Below are positions 1 to 8,831 of a stretch of 64,000 bases of DNA, one piece after another. The notes under the pieces are model-generated. The model did not search any database. It saw nothing but the letters and a program-made list of their open reading frames with translations, and was not told the DNA's origin. The stretch is taken from positions 1,635,001 to 1,699,000 of the forward strand of contig NZ_CP020038.1 in assembly GCF_002157225.2 (NCBI RefSeq), given 5' to 3'. The translations under genes and the position numbers were made by a program. The stretch comes from Agarilytica rhodophyticola (lineage in GTDB: Bacteria > Pseudomonadota > Gammaproteobacteria > Pseudomonadales > Cellvibrionaceae). Positions within the stretch are counted from its first letter, which is position 1. Each line of letters begins with the position of its first letter.

Positions 1-1703
1 GGAATAGTGCTTTTCAAACCAGTACTGATATCACTAATAACGAAGCGTCGACAGTTGAAGGCTGGACTCTAGAGTTTGCAGCGAGTTTCACAATCGATCA
101 GATATGGAATGCTAAGATTATTTCTCACATCGGCGATACTTATGTATTAGGAAGCTTAGACCATACGGGTGTGATCAATCCAGGAGAAAAAATTAACTTT
201 GGTTTTATCGCATCTCCTGGTAATTCCATGCTGCCAACAATGTTTTCTTTCAATGGCGAGAATAGTAGTGGAGGCAACCCTACGCCAACACCCACGGCCA
301 CGCCCACAGCTACGCCAACACCTACAGCTACGCCAACACCCACAGCGACACCGACCACAACACCGTTACCCACTGCTACCGCAACACCGATTCCAACACC
401 TACAGCTACGCCAATACCTACAGTGACACCAAGCCCAACACCTAATCCCAATCCAGGCAATGCACTTCCTGGTGATGACTGGCTGAGTATTTCAGGTAAT
501 ACCATTATTAATAAAGAAGGTAATGCTGTTTGGTTAACCGGTGCTAACTGGTTCGGCTTCAATACCACAGAGCGAATTTTCCACGGTATTTGGAGTGTTA
601 ATTTAGACGACACAATCAAGTCTATGGCTGATCGAGGTATTAATTTAATTCGTGTGCCTTTTGCGACAGAGTTAATTGACGAATGGATGAATAACGAATT
701 CGTACCTGTTAGTTTTAACGAGTTCACAAATCCTGATTTGGTTGGTAAGAATAGCCTAGAAATATTTGATGCATTTATCGCATCTGCCAAACGTCATGGT
801 ATGAAAGTATTACTTGATGCTCACTCTCCTCATATCGATAACTCAGGCCATGTTTACCCAACCTGGACAAGGGGTGATATCACTGAAGAAGTGTTCTATA
901 ACACATGGGTGTGGTTAGCCGAGCGTTATAAAAATGATGATACCGTTATTGGCTTTGATTTAGAGAATGAACCTCATGGCAAGGCACACTCTGATACCAA
1001 CTTTGCTAAGTGGGATGATTCCAGTGATGCCAACAACTGGAAGCGTGTTGCTGAAGAAGCTTCAAAGCGCATTCTTGCGGTAAACCCTAACTTACTCATC
1101 CTTGTTGAAGGTATTGAGGTCTATCCTACCGATGGTGTCACTTGGACTTCAAAAGATAGTAAGGATTACCACTTTACTTGGTGGGGAGGAAATTTACGTG
1201 GTGTCAAAGATTACCCTGTTATTGTGCCAGGCCACCAAAATCAAATCATGTACTCGCCTCATGACTATGGCCCTGCGGTTTTCCAGCAGACTTGGTTTTA
1301 TCCTGGATTTAATAAAGATACGCTTATTGCTGATGTTTGGGATGAAAATTGGCTCTATATTCATAGAGAAGAAATATCACCACTTCTAATGGGAGAATGG
1401 GGAGGTTTCCTCGATGGCGGCGATAACCAAAAATGGATGTTAGCGCTTAGAGAGCTAATGGATGAATATAAAATTCACCATACCTTCTGGACGCTTAATC
1501 CAAATTCTGGTGACACTGGTGGTCTGCTAATGCATGACTGGGTTACCTGGGACGAAGAGAAATATAATATTCTCGAAGCTGTGTTATGGCAAAACAGTGA
1601 AGGAAAATATATTGGCTTGGATCATGAAGTACCGTTGGGGGCAAATGGTATAACCGTTTCTGAGCATTATGCTAATGGAGGACTAGAGCCTATCGGTTTG
1701 TAA
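1..1703 (+). CDS. CBM2-PT linker-GH5 subfamily 1 endoglucanase, 5' end outside window
   Basis: Secreted enzyme expected to cleave internal beta-1,4-glucosidic bonds of cellulose. The frame is open from base 3 with no start, so the N-terminus lies off the left edge. The first ~75 visible codons are the end of a CBM2 cellulose-binding module (GWTLEF, then WNAK, then [10 protein letters not shown]). A Pro/Thr linker follows (about nt 276-460), then a GH5 domain from WLSISGN. The domain matches GH5_1 enzymes such as Acidothermus E1: GANWFGF near its start, LENEPHG with the acid/base Glu at nt 969-971, LLMGEWGG with the nucleophile Glu at nt 1395-1397, and WWGGNL and NPNSGDTGG near the end. Both catalytic Glu are present. 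It neighbours an LPMO and other carbohydrate-binding secreted proteins. The family call is very safe; cellulose as substrate is inferred from subfamily and CBM2. Confidence 0.93.
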   Translation, partial: NSAFQTSTDITNNEASTVEGWTLEFAASFTIDQIWNAKIISHIGDTYVLGSLDHTGVINPGEKINFGFIASPGNSMLPTMFSFNGENSSGGNPTPTPTATPTATPTPTATPTPTATPTTTPLPTATATPIPTPTATPIPTVTPSPTPNPNPGNALPGDDWLSISGNTIINKEGNAVWLTGANWFGFNTTERIFHGIWSVNLDDTIKSMADRGINLIRVPFATELIDEWMNNEFVPVSFNEFTNPDLVGKNSLEIFDAFIASAKRHGMKVLLDAHSPHIDNSGHVYPTWTRGDITEEVFYNTWVWLAERYKNDDTVIGFDLENEPHGKAHSDTNFAKWDDSSDANNWKRVAEEASKRILAVNPNLLILVEGIEVYPTDGVTWTSKDSKDYHFTWWGGNLRGVKDYPVIVPGHQNQIMYSPHDYGPAVFQQTWFYPGFNKDTLIADVWDENWLYIHREEISPLLMGEWGGFLDGGDNQKWMLALRELMDEYKIHHTFWTLNPNSGDTGGLLMHDWVTWDEEKYNILEAVLWQNSEGKYIGLDHEVPLGANGITVSEHYANGGLEPIGL

Positions 1704-1744
1704 AAATCGTAAATCTTTATCGGTTTTTAAGTCTTTAGTTTTTT

Positions 1745-1778
1745 AAGTAGGGAATGCTAGTAGTGGCATTCTCTACTT
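1745..1778 (+). terminator. hairpin after GH5 gene
   Basis: A 13-bp stem (AAGTAGGGAATGC with GCATTCTCTACTT, one G-U pair) lies about 40 nt past the GH5 stop. The 3' side is AT-rich but not a clean U-tract, so rho-independent termination is likely but not certain. The rest of the gap up to the LPMO gene is AT-rich and presumably holds its promoter. Confidence 0.6.
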
Positions 1779-2009
1779 AATTATTATAATAATAAAATAA
1801 AAAAATGTAGCTTTTAACTAGACTTTTTATATTGGGGTTTACCTTCTTTAATCGTCGATATATATAATGAGCTATAAATTACTAAAATAAATTATTTTAA
1901 TCTCAGCAATATCGACCTTTAATTATACGAAGATTACTTTCGCTAATAATATTTATTAATCGCATTTTTATCTTGCGATTCTTATTTTTAAAATACAGGA
2001 TAATTTAAA

Positions 2010-3539
2010 ATGTTAACTAATAAACACTTCAAGTATTTAGGTGCAGTACCTTTATTGCTTACTGCAAGTATTACTTTCGGCCACGGGTTAATGGTCGACC
2101 CACCTTCAAGAAATGCTCATTGCGGTTTAAATGAAAAACCTCACAATGCTACTACCCAAGGTTGTATTGACGCCTTTGCCCAAGACTCTAATGGTGGTTA
2201 TCAATTCATGAGTGTATTAACTCATGACGTCGGTCGTACAGGCGTCGATCCTTTACCACCTCACGTGTGTGGTTTCGGTAGCGAAACTTTCCAGGGTGGG
2301 CCAACACCTTGGGATACCCCTACAGATTGGCCGACAAGCAATGTTTCTGCAGGGCCTTTAGATATTGTTTGGAATATTTCCTGGGGGCCCCATTATGACG
2401 ATACTGAAGAATTTCGTTATTGGATTACCAAACCAGATTTTCAATTTGATCCTACCCGAGAACTCACTTGGGATGATTTTGAAAGTACAGAATTTTGTGT
2501 TTTAAAATACGATGATAAAAACCCTGATGCAAATCCTAATGTAATTCCGGATCAAATAAATACACTATTTACCACAAAATGTGAGTTGCCTGCGCGTTCA
2601 GGTCGTCATGTAATTTACGGTGAATGGGGACGTAACCGCTTTACCTTTGAGCGCTTCCATGGCTGTATTGATGTTACCTATGGAAATACTGGGCCGACAC
2701 CACCGAGTGCTCAGAGTAAAACTTATGATCTTGAGAAAAATTCGAATCTAGCAATTACTTTGAGCGGCACTGATGCCGATGGTCAAGTAACAGGTTATAC
2801 AATAGTCGATGCCCCCGTAAATGGTGTATTAGCTGGTACTGGTGCTGATCGCACTTATACTCCAACACAAGACTTTGTTGGCAACGACAGCTTTACATAT
2901 ACTGTTACTGATAACGACGGACAAGTATCGACACCTGCGACAGTTAATATTAATGTATTGGACGGTAATGTTGCACCTCAAGCGTCATTTACTTATATCG
3001 CTGATGGCTTGGTGGCGAGTTTTGATGCTACAGGTTCTAGTGATGTTAATGGCGACAGTTTAACTTATCAATGGAATTTTGGAGATGGCCAAACAGGATC
3101 AGGTGCAACGGTTTCTCATACTTATGCGGCAGCAGGTACTTACACGGCGACTTTAACTGTAAGCGATGGTGCACTTAGTTCCAGTACCGATATTACTTTT
3201 GCTGTGGCAGATGCTACTACTCCTACGCCTGGTGGTGGTAAGTGTGAATATGTGGTTGCTAATAGTTGGAGTAGTGGCTTCGTTGCTTCTATACGTATTA
3301 TTAATACCGGTACCGAAGCGATAAACGGCTGGTCTGTTAATTGGGATTATACAAGCAATCAAACTGTTACCAGCTCGTGGAATGCAACGGTCGCAGGTAG
3401 TGGCCCTTATAGCGCTGAGAACTTAAATTGGAATGGTACAATTGCACCAGGAGAAATGGTAGAGTTTGGTGTTCAAGGTAGCCTGCCTAATGGTGCCTCA
3501 CCAGAAATACCCACTATTAGTGGTTCTGTTTGTAATTAA
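2010..3539 (+). CDS. Secreted AA10 lytic polysaccharide monooxygenase with Ig-like, PKD and CBM2 domains
   Basis: Copper-dependent oxidase that cleaves crystalline polysaccharide. The signal peptide (1-24) ends just before His25, which becomes the N-terminal histidine of the copper brace (HGLMVDPPSR). The second brace ligand is probably His128 in WGPHYDD. The AA10 domain spans about 25-226 and resembles the cellulose-active type (DWP, RYWITKP, GELTW-like segments, HVIYGEW). Then come an Ig/cadherin-like domain (about 230-318, GNDSFTYTVTDNDG), a PKD domain (about 322-400, YQWNFGDG) and a C-terminal CBM2 (411-509) closed by Cys412 and Cys508. An AGGA lies 9 nt before the ATG. The adjacent GH5_1 gene fits joint attack on cellulose. 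Cellulose rather than chitin as substrate is inferred from the sequence type and CBM2. Confidence 0.94.
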   Translation: MLTNKHFKYLGAVPLLLTASITFGHGLMVDPPSRNAHCGLNEKPHNATTQGCIDAFAQDSNGGYQFMSVLTHDVGRTGVDPLPPHVCGFGSETFQGGPTPWDTPTDWPTSNVSAGPLDIVWNISWGPHYDDTEEFRYWITKPDFQFDPTRELTWDDFESTEFCVLKYDDKNPDANPNVIPDQINTLFTTKCELPARSGRHVIYGEWGRNRFTFERFHGCIDVTYGNTGPTPPSAQSKTYDLEKNSNLAITLSGTDADGQVTGYTIVDAPVNGVLAGTGADRTYTPTQDFVGNDSFTYTVTDNDGQVSTPATVNINVLDGNVAPQASFTYIADGLVASFDATGSSDVNGDSLTYQWNFGDGQTGSGATVSHTYAAAGTYTATLTVSDGALSSSTDITFAVADATTPTPGGGKCEYVVANSWSSGFVASIRIINTGTEAINGWSVNWDYTSNQTVTSSWNATVAGSGPYSAENLNWNGTIAPGEMVEFGVQGSLPNGASPEIPTISGSVCN

Positions 3540-3574
3540 GCTAAGGTAGTCGAAATTACATTTCGTAGTTGAAA

Positions 3575-3601
3575 AGCCGGCCCAATGGGCCGGCTTTTTT
3601 T
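3575..3601 (+). terminator. strong rho-independent terminator of the LPMO gene
   Basis: A perfect 9-bp GC-rich stem AGCCGGCCC/GGGCCGGCT with AAT loop is followed at once by a run of seven T. It sits 36 nt after the LPMO stop codon. Confidence 0.92.
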
Positions 3602-4731
3602 ATGCAGTTACTTTTTCCACAGAGTCATTTTAGCTTTATATCTATTTGTTAACCTATAGTAGAATACCCTTCTTTCAAACGAGTTCGAACTTTCTGTTCC
3701 AATTGTGGTTTATTATTTTAAGCACATTTTTCTTTTTATTCTTAATTTTCTAGTGTGAAAATCTCACATTAGAATTCTCAAAAAAATAATTGTGGCATTA
3801 GTTTTTTGTAATTGATGGTTAGCGCCTTATTATAAAGTCTGAGTCGGGTGTTACTTGATTTTGTCGATTTTTTAAATGATTCTATCCTAACGACTATAAC
3901 TTAATGTTTTTTGATTTGTGTCAAAATTAAGTTCAGTAGGGTTAATTTCATTCATTCTCAAGAAATAACTTTTAGTAACAAGTGTGCCAAAATTAAAAAT
4001 TTAATATTCTTCCAAATAATATTAAATTTTATTTAAATCATTTGTTTTAATTTTTTTGGAAAATCTATAAAGCAATTAAATTTGTTGATGCGATATTTTC
4101 GTTTTAATTAAATATTTAATTGTAATCGTTACCAGCAGTGTCACACGACATTTATAAAATGTGCGGTTATATATGTGAATCTCATCAATGAATCAGCTAA
4201 TTAATTGTAATTAAATTAACTCGCTTTATTAAGTCGGTGTAATCCGTCTTTTTGTGCAGGGAAAAACAAAAGCAAAAAAATAAAATACAACTTAACAGAT
4301 CTTTACATATGTTCATTTTTTACGGGAGACTAATAACGTCTATTGAAAATTAGTTGTGTTGCAGATTTTTGCAGCACTATCAATCAAATATCTAGTGTGA
4401 GAATTAACATGAGAGCGATAAATTCTTCTGGCTAATTAAGTTTTCATTTTTTAAGAATAAAAATTCCTTATTTTTAATGTTTTGGTTTGATTGATGTTTT
4501 TTAAAATAGTTAATTTTTTGAAAGTTAATTCAAATTTATCTTTCGGGTTTTTTTAAGAAAATTAGAGTTGAAAAATATTGAAGATTAGGATGTAAGGATA
4601 ATAAAAGTAAGGTATATAAAAAGAATATTTTCTTAAAAATTCGTTTTGTATTTCTGGGTTTTTAATGTGCCAATAAAAAACTTGATTTAATTTTTATATT
4701 CTCTTGGTTAAATTTATTAAATGGTGGTTCT
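3602..4731. other. long AT-rich intergenic region with a repeated 10-mer
   Basis: No convincing gene is visible here. The 10-mer TCTAGTGTGA occurs at 3749-3758 and again at 4391-4400. The first copy forms an imperfect inverted repeat TGTGA-N5-TCACA (3754-3768), resembling a CRP site but one base short of the usual spacing. It probably carries the upstream regulatory DNA of the CBM6 gene. Confidence 0.4.
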
Positions 4732-6183
4732 ATGAAAAAAATAATGTACGTAATAACGTGTTTGGCGTTTGAGTTTTCTCTTTCTCCATTAGCCAGTGCA
4801 CTAGATCAATGTGACTCCACTGCACAATGCCGGCAAACATGGTCAGCTGCGACGGATTGTTTTAATAGTGCTAGTAATAACAGTATCTGCATGTGCAGTT
4901 CTCAACAGTGTGACACATTAGGTGGGGGCGCGAGCGGTGTAAATATTCCAGGAAAAATAGAGGCTGAAGATTATGTTGGTTTTTATGATACCTCACCAGG
5001 AAATGCGGGTAACGCCCATCGTACTGATGATGTAGATATTCAACCGACGACGGATGTTGGTGGCGGTTTTAATGTCGGTTGGATTGCGGCGAATGAGTGG
5101 CTGGAATATCCTATTAATGTCGCGGCTGCTGGCGAATATCGTGCAGATTTCCGTGTGGCGTCGGCACCTGGTAATGGTATGTTTACGTTAGAAATAGATG
5201 GCATAACTCATGGCTCTGCAACCACAGTTAACCCCACCGGAGGCTGGCAAAATTGGCAGACTAAGTCCATTAACCTTGGAGAGCTAAATCCAGGTAATCA
5301 AACCTTGAGAATCCAGGTACAGGCGGGTAATTTTAATCTCAACTGGATCGAGCTTGCCAGTACTAGCGGTGGTGGTGGCGGCGTCGGTATGTTAGGAGAG
5401 TTTGACCTGAGCAAGGATCTACTGTTACTTCATTATGATCACACGATGGATCCAGACGACAACCATGCCAATGCTTGTGGTGCTACTATGGTTCGTGACC
5501 CTCGCTTTGCTGGCATTGATTATCATGCCGTTACAGGTGTGAATGGTCGTCAGGGAGGATGGGCTCAATGGTCCAAGCCTCTGTACGATTTGGCTTTTGG
5601 TAATAATTGGTCAGATGCTGCGATCAGAGGTAATGGCACAGGGCCTGGTCGAAATCCGGCGGTGAAAGCCGCTACAGAGACCCGCATAGTCAACAAAATG
5701 TTAACAGCCTTAGATCGAGGTGGTGATGTCTGGGTAGCAGAGGGTGGCCAATCCGATTTTACTGCCGACGTGTTGCGTCGTGTGAAGGCTGCGCGACCAG
5801 CTATTAATACCGTCAATCGAGTTCATGTGGTGCAACACAGTAATTGGAATGAAAATCAAACCACACCCAACGACTTGAACTACGTTCGCAATAATACAGA
5901 TTATAGAAAAATTGACGACGGTAATAGTGCTAACAACAGTTCTCCAGGCTTCAATAATTACGGTGATAGCAGTCAGTGGGCGCGGGCAATTGCCAAGCCT
6001 GGTATCGGTGAGGTTTGGAAATTGTCACGTGACTATGCTAATCAGGTTAATCGCAATCCAACACGAAATCGAGGTATGGCTGACGGCGGAATGGATTTTT
6101 CCGACTGCGCTGAATTAGCCTCTTTCACTGGCTTTAATAATTTGCGTAATGTTAAAGCTTTCTTTGATGAGTTTGGTTTTTAA
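4732..6183 (+). CDS. Secreted CBM6 protein with a C-terminal nucleoside-hydrolase-like (Sde182-type) domain
   Basis: Exported protein predicted to bind polysaccharide. It has a signal peptide (about 1-24), a short Cys-rich segment (27-62, six Cys including MCSSQQCD), and a CBM6 module (about 72-212) with the typical starts and ends (GKIEAEDYV, GWIAANEWLEYPINV, FNLNWIEL). A Gly linker leads to a domain of about 250 residues beginning LLLLHYDHTMDPDDNH. The DxxxDPDD pattern and GGDVWVAEGGQSDF recall the nucleoside-hydrolase-like domain of Saccharophagus Sde0182-type proteins; that link is by motif only and no enzyme activity can be claimed. It ends in a strong hairpin and stands alone. Its position beside the cellulase and LPMO genes supports a role in plant-polymer use. 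Confidence 0.8.
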   Translation: MKKIMYVITCLAFEFSLSPLASALDQCDSTAQCRQTWSAATDCFNSASNNSICMCSSQQCDTLGGGASGVNIPGKIEAEDYVGFYDTSPGNAGNAHRTDDVDIQPTTDVGGGFNVGWIAANEWLEYPINVAAAGEYRADFRVASAPGNGMFTLEIDGITHGSATTVNPTGGWQNWQTKSINLGELNPGNQTLRIQVQAGNFNLNWIELASTSGGGGGVGMLGEFDLSKDLLLLHYDHTMDPDDNHANACGATMVRDPRFAGIDYHAVTGVNGRQGGWAQWSKPLYDLAFGNNWSDAAIRGNGTGPGRNPAVKAATETRIVNKMLTALDRGGDVWVAEGGQSDFTADVLRRVKAARPAINTVNRVHVVQHSNWNENQTTPNDLNYVRNNTDYRKIDDGNSANNSSPGFNNYGDSSQWARAIAKPGIGEVWKLSRDYANQVNRNPTRNRGMADGGMDFSDCAELASFTGFNNLRNVKAFFDEFGF

Positions 6184-6201
6184 GTTCTAGTAAATTATTA
6201 C

Positions 6202-6237
6202 AAAATCTTCGTGGACTAATTATCCACGAAGATTTTT
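6202..6237 (+). terminator. strong hairpin terminator after the CBM6 gene
   Basis: A stem of about 12 bp (AAATCTTCGTGG with CCACGAAGATTT, loop ACTAATTAT) ends in a run of five T, 18 nt past the stop codon. Confidence 0.88.
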
Positions 6238-6441
6238 AACGCGCTACTATCTGCCAACGAATTATTCCATTCCTTTACTCTGTACAATAGCCTTTCTCTT
6301 TTTGGCGCGATAATTGCTGTGTTGTCATAGTGCACGTTATCATCTACCTCCCCAAACTGATGCAAGATGATAGCTATAACATATTGAGCTCTATGTTCTA
6401 GAGTTAGATCTATTTATTGTGATAACAGAAATTGGAATACT

Positions 6442-7104
6442 ATGTCAGCAAAAATAATATACAAACGCCGAAATCGTAACGCTAAATTTGCGGCTAATAT
6501 GAGCGCAAACGCTGCATTTTACGGTTTATCTGTCGCCGGCTACGCCACCAAAACTAGTACTACTGCCACGGTTTCTGCTCTTGCAGCAGGCGCAGCTGTT
6601 GGTGCTACAGGTGTGGGACTGCTGGTTGGCACTGCTGCAATGTACACAGGCTATGCCATTCAAGCAGGTGTGTCTGCCGCGAAGACGAACAGGCATATCA
6701 ATAACTTAAAACAAATCCAAAGTGATGCTTCAGGCTATTCTTGTATCCATAAACATGGCCATGATCACACCTGCTTAGTACATACGATATTACCGTATAT
6801 TATTGAGAAAAAGCGCACTAAACTTCATCGAAAGGTAGCGGTAGCAGGTACAGCAGGGCTTTATAGTAATATCGAGGTGACTCGCGCAGCGCTGAAAAAA
6901 GTCTACAAATACGCAAAAGGAACAGCTGGTAAAAACCGTGAATATTATTCCACTGTGCTTGCTCGACATTTTTTACGAGGCGGCTGCTTACTGGCAGATT
7001 CGATTGTAGGAGAGCTCTACAGTGAAGAGGAGATGAATATCATGGCTGGTTTAGAGCATGATGTTGTTGTACAGCTGTTAATGGATAAAATGAAGTCGGT
7101 ATAA
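6442..7104 (+). CDS. Unknown protein with a Gly/Ala-rich hydrophobic segment
   Basis: 220 residues that I do not recognise. A basic N-terminus (KRRNRN) is followed by a small-residue hydrophobic stretch (about 35-80: AALAAGAAVGATGVG and so on) that could form a membrane hairpin or glycine zipper. A His/Cys cluster (CIHKHGHDHTC, about 101-111) could bind metal. The C-terminal half is basic then acidic and probably helical. There is no Sec signal. A GGAA lies just upstream of the ATG. It is flanked by intergenic DNA and does not look like part of an operon. Function unknown. Confidence 0.75.
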   Translation: MSAKIIYKRRNRNAKFAANMSANAAFYGLSVAGYATKTSTTATVSALAAGAAVGATGVGLLVGTAAMYTGYAIQAGVSAAKTNRHINNLKQIQSDASGYSCIHKHGHDHTCLVHTILPYIIEKKRTKLHRKVAVAGTAGLYSNIEVTRAALKKVYKYAKGTAGKNREYYSTVLARHFLRGGCLLADSIVGELYSEEEMNIMAGLEHDVVVQLLMDKMKSV

Positions 7105-7227
7105 GCCTATAGCTACTTTCATAAGGTGGTATTCCAATTACCCGCTTGTAAAGTTTGTCGACGACAAAAACGTGGTATCTGATTGATTCGATGTCTAAAT
7201 TTTTTACATATAATAACAGTTTTTATT

Positions 7228-7249
7228 AAAGCGGGGGATTCCCCCGTTT
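7228..7249. terminator. GC-rich hairpin CGGGGG-ATT-CCCCCG
   Basis: A perfect 6-bp stem with ATT loop, flanked by AAA and TTT, lies between two converging genes (stops at 7104 and 7416). It could end transcription from either side. The poly-T is only three bases, so this is a moderate call. Nothing else stands out in 7105-7415. Confidence 0.5.
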
Positions 7250-7415
7250 CATAGAAAGCTTACAAGCAGCTGTTTCATAACTTGTCAGTGTAGACAAGAC
7301 TAGTCAAAAATAGCCGAAAAAGCGGAGTTTACATAAAGTTAATGAGCATTGAGAGGAGACTTTTAACGCGGCAACGGCAAGTGCAGCTGTTATGACATAA
7401 CTTTTAGTCTTTGTT

Positions 7416-8192
7416 CTATTGTTCATAATTCAAGACTTCTGTTTCTTGCTCGATATTTAAAGGGATACCCTTAATTTCGTCTTGTATATAACGACTAATA
7501 TCTTTTTCAGTTTTGCTGCTAGCAGGTTGATAGCTGTTATTGCTACTTTCGTCAGCAATATGAATCGAAGCAACGACTTTATTTTTCCACGTGTTATTTT
7601 CCAAGCATGCAAGCCCCCTTATAGAATCGTGACGACTTTGAATGCGATATTGGCGGCACAGTACATCGTCTTGTCTGCTGAATGTTAACTCCGGTGTAAC
7701 CTTAGTATCGCGGTGCTCAATAGTATTACCAGATAGAGTTGTACTCAGCACTTTTTGTAAAGCTGGCAAAGGCTCACGGGTATCGCTCACTAGTAACTCG
7801 GCTTCAGATGGTGAGTAGGTTAAATATTGTTGAACTCCTAATATTCCAATAGCTAGAGTAATACTGGCGGCGAGTGAGCGTTGCCAGTTCCACCATGACT
7901 GACGAGGAGCAGGCACAGCGTTTTCCGTTTCCGTATATTGTTTATCGAGCTGCTCTAGTAGCGCCCTATCATCGTTTAAAAGACGTTGAATATTGTCGGG
8001 CATAGGTTCATTGTCTAGTTCTCTAGCGGCTGCTTGTAAAATACGGTCATTATTTTTTAATACTGCCAATTGTTCCCTAAGTTCTGCCGATTCTGTTAGA
8101 CGTTGTTCGAAGGCTGCACGTTCGTCAGCAGATAATTCTTCATCAATATAGGCACTAAGTATAGCTATATCGTCGTTTATCTCTGTATTCAT
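7416..8192 (-). CDS. Anti-sigma factor for the adjacent ECF sigma factor
   Basis: Inner-membrane protein of 258 residues expected to hold the neighbouring sigma factor inactive. The N-terminal cytoplasmic part has the usual anti-sigma start (LSAYIDEELSADERAAFEQRL) without a clear HxxxCxxC zinc motif. One transmembrane segment lies at about 105-123 (LAASITLAIGILGVQQYL), followed by a periplasmic region of about 135 residues with two Cys (DVLCRQY and GLACLEN). The gene starts 1 nt after the sigma-factor stop, so the two are co-transcribed. What inducing signal the periplasmic part senses cannot be read from the sequence. Confidence 0.88.
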   Translation of the reverse strand: MNTEINDDIAILSAYIDEELSADERAAFEQRLTESAELREQLAVLKNNDRILQAAARELDNEPMPDNIQRLLNDDRALLEQLDKQYTETENAVPAPRQSWWNWQRSLAASITLAIGILGVQQYLTYSPSEAELLVSDTREPLPALQKVLSTTLSGNTIEHRDTKVTPELTFSRQDDVLCRQYRIQSRHDSIRGLACLENNTWKNKVVASIHIADESSNNSYQPASSKTEKDISRYIQDEIKGIPLNIEQETEVLNYEQ

Positions 8193-8193
8193 T

Positions 8194-8685
8194 TTATTCG
8201 TGTCCTTTGCGGTTTAATAAGTTGGCAAGGCTAGATCTTGCCCGCGCAACTCTGCTCATGATTGTCCCTGTTGGTACCCCTGCTACTGCTGCAGCCTCAG
8301 CGTAACTCATACCTTCTATGGCAACTAAACTTAACGCAATTCTATTGCTATCGGACAATAACGACATTTTTTCCATTACCTTTGACATCTCCATTTGCGC
8401 ATGTACATGTTGCTCGTTATTGTCATCATTGGGAACGATGATACGTTCGTCGTTGGCTGCTTTCATTCTTACACCCCTGGCTCGAATTTCGTCTATCCAT
8501 AAGTTTTTGCATACAGTGAACATCCAAGCAATCGGCTCTCTATTATCTGGAATTTCCGATTTGAGAAGCTTCACAATCAGGTTTTGCACTAAGTCTTCTG
8601 CATCAGCCTTGGATCCCGTGAGGGAATACGCGAATCTCCGTAAGCGAACAAATTCCTGCTCTATAATCTGTTTGATATCTTTCAC
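8194..8685 (-). CDS. ECF-family RNA polymerase sigma factor
   Basis: Alternative sigma factor of 163 residues, the usual ECF length. Region 2 spans about 10-75 (FAYSLTGSKADAEDLVQ, then WMFTVCKNLWIDEIRAR) and region 4 about 105-158 (SLVAIEGMSYAEAAAVAGV, then GTIMSRVARARSSL). The start is GTG at 8685. It is translated with the anti-sigma gene directly downstream. Its own promoter has the ECF form GGAAT-N17-CGTCTA, which points to autoregulation, and a matching promoter faces the subtilase gene on the other strand. Confidence 0.95.
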   Translation of the reverse strand: MKDIKQIIEQEFVRLRRFAYSLTGSKADAEDLVQNLIVKLLKSEIPDNREPIAWMFTVCKNLWIDEIRARGVRMKAANDERIIVPNDDNNEQHVHAQMEMSKVMEKMSLLSDSNRIALSLVAIEGMSYAEAAAVAGVPTGTIMSRVARARSSLANLLNRKGHE

Positions 8686-8712
8686 GGCAATCTCTTCTAT
8701 GGTTTCGCTGTG

Positions 8713-8740
8713 TAGACGTTTCGGCTTCGAGGTTTATTCC
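8713..8740 (-). promoter_or_regulatory. ECF-type promoter of the sigma factor gene
   Basis: On the minus strand GGAAT (8740-8736), a 17-nt spacer and CGTCTA (8718-8713) match the classical ECF pattern of GGAA-type -35 and CGTC-type -10. The -10 lies 28 nt before the GTG start. Confidence 0.7.
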
Positions 8741-8758
8741 ATAAAAAAATAATTTTTT

Positions 8759-8786
8759 GGAATGATAGAAAGTCTCTGCACGTATA
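8759..8786 (+). promoter_or_regulatory. ECF-type promoter of the subtilase gene
   Basis: GGAAT (8759-8763), a 17-nt spacer and CGTATA (8781-8786) lie 45 nt before the protease ATG. The boxes and spacing match the sigma gene's own promoter on the opposite strand, suggesting control by the same sigma factor. Confidence 0.6.
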
Positions 8787-8831
8787 TATAAAGTACACAA
8801 TATATTCGATTATTCCGCACCTGAGGTTTTA

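Noticed and set aside
140-790. Long minus-strand frame rich in Gly/Val opposite the GH5 linker
   Set aside because: It is the antisense of the Pro/Thr linker and GH5 start; no ribosome-binding site and no family.
3754-3768. CRP-like inverted repeat TGTGA-N5-TCACA
   Set aside because: CRP sites need a 6-base centre; recorded as a generic repeat instead.
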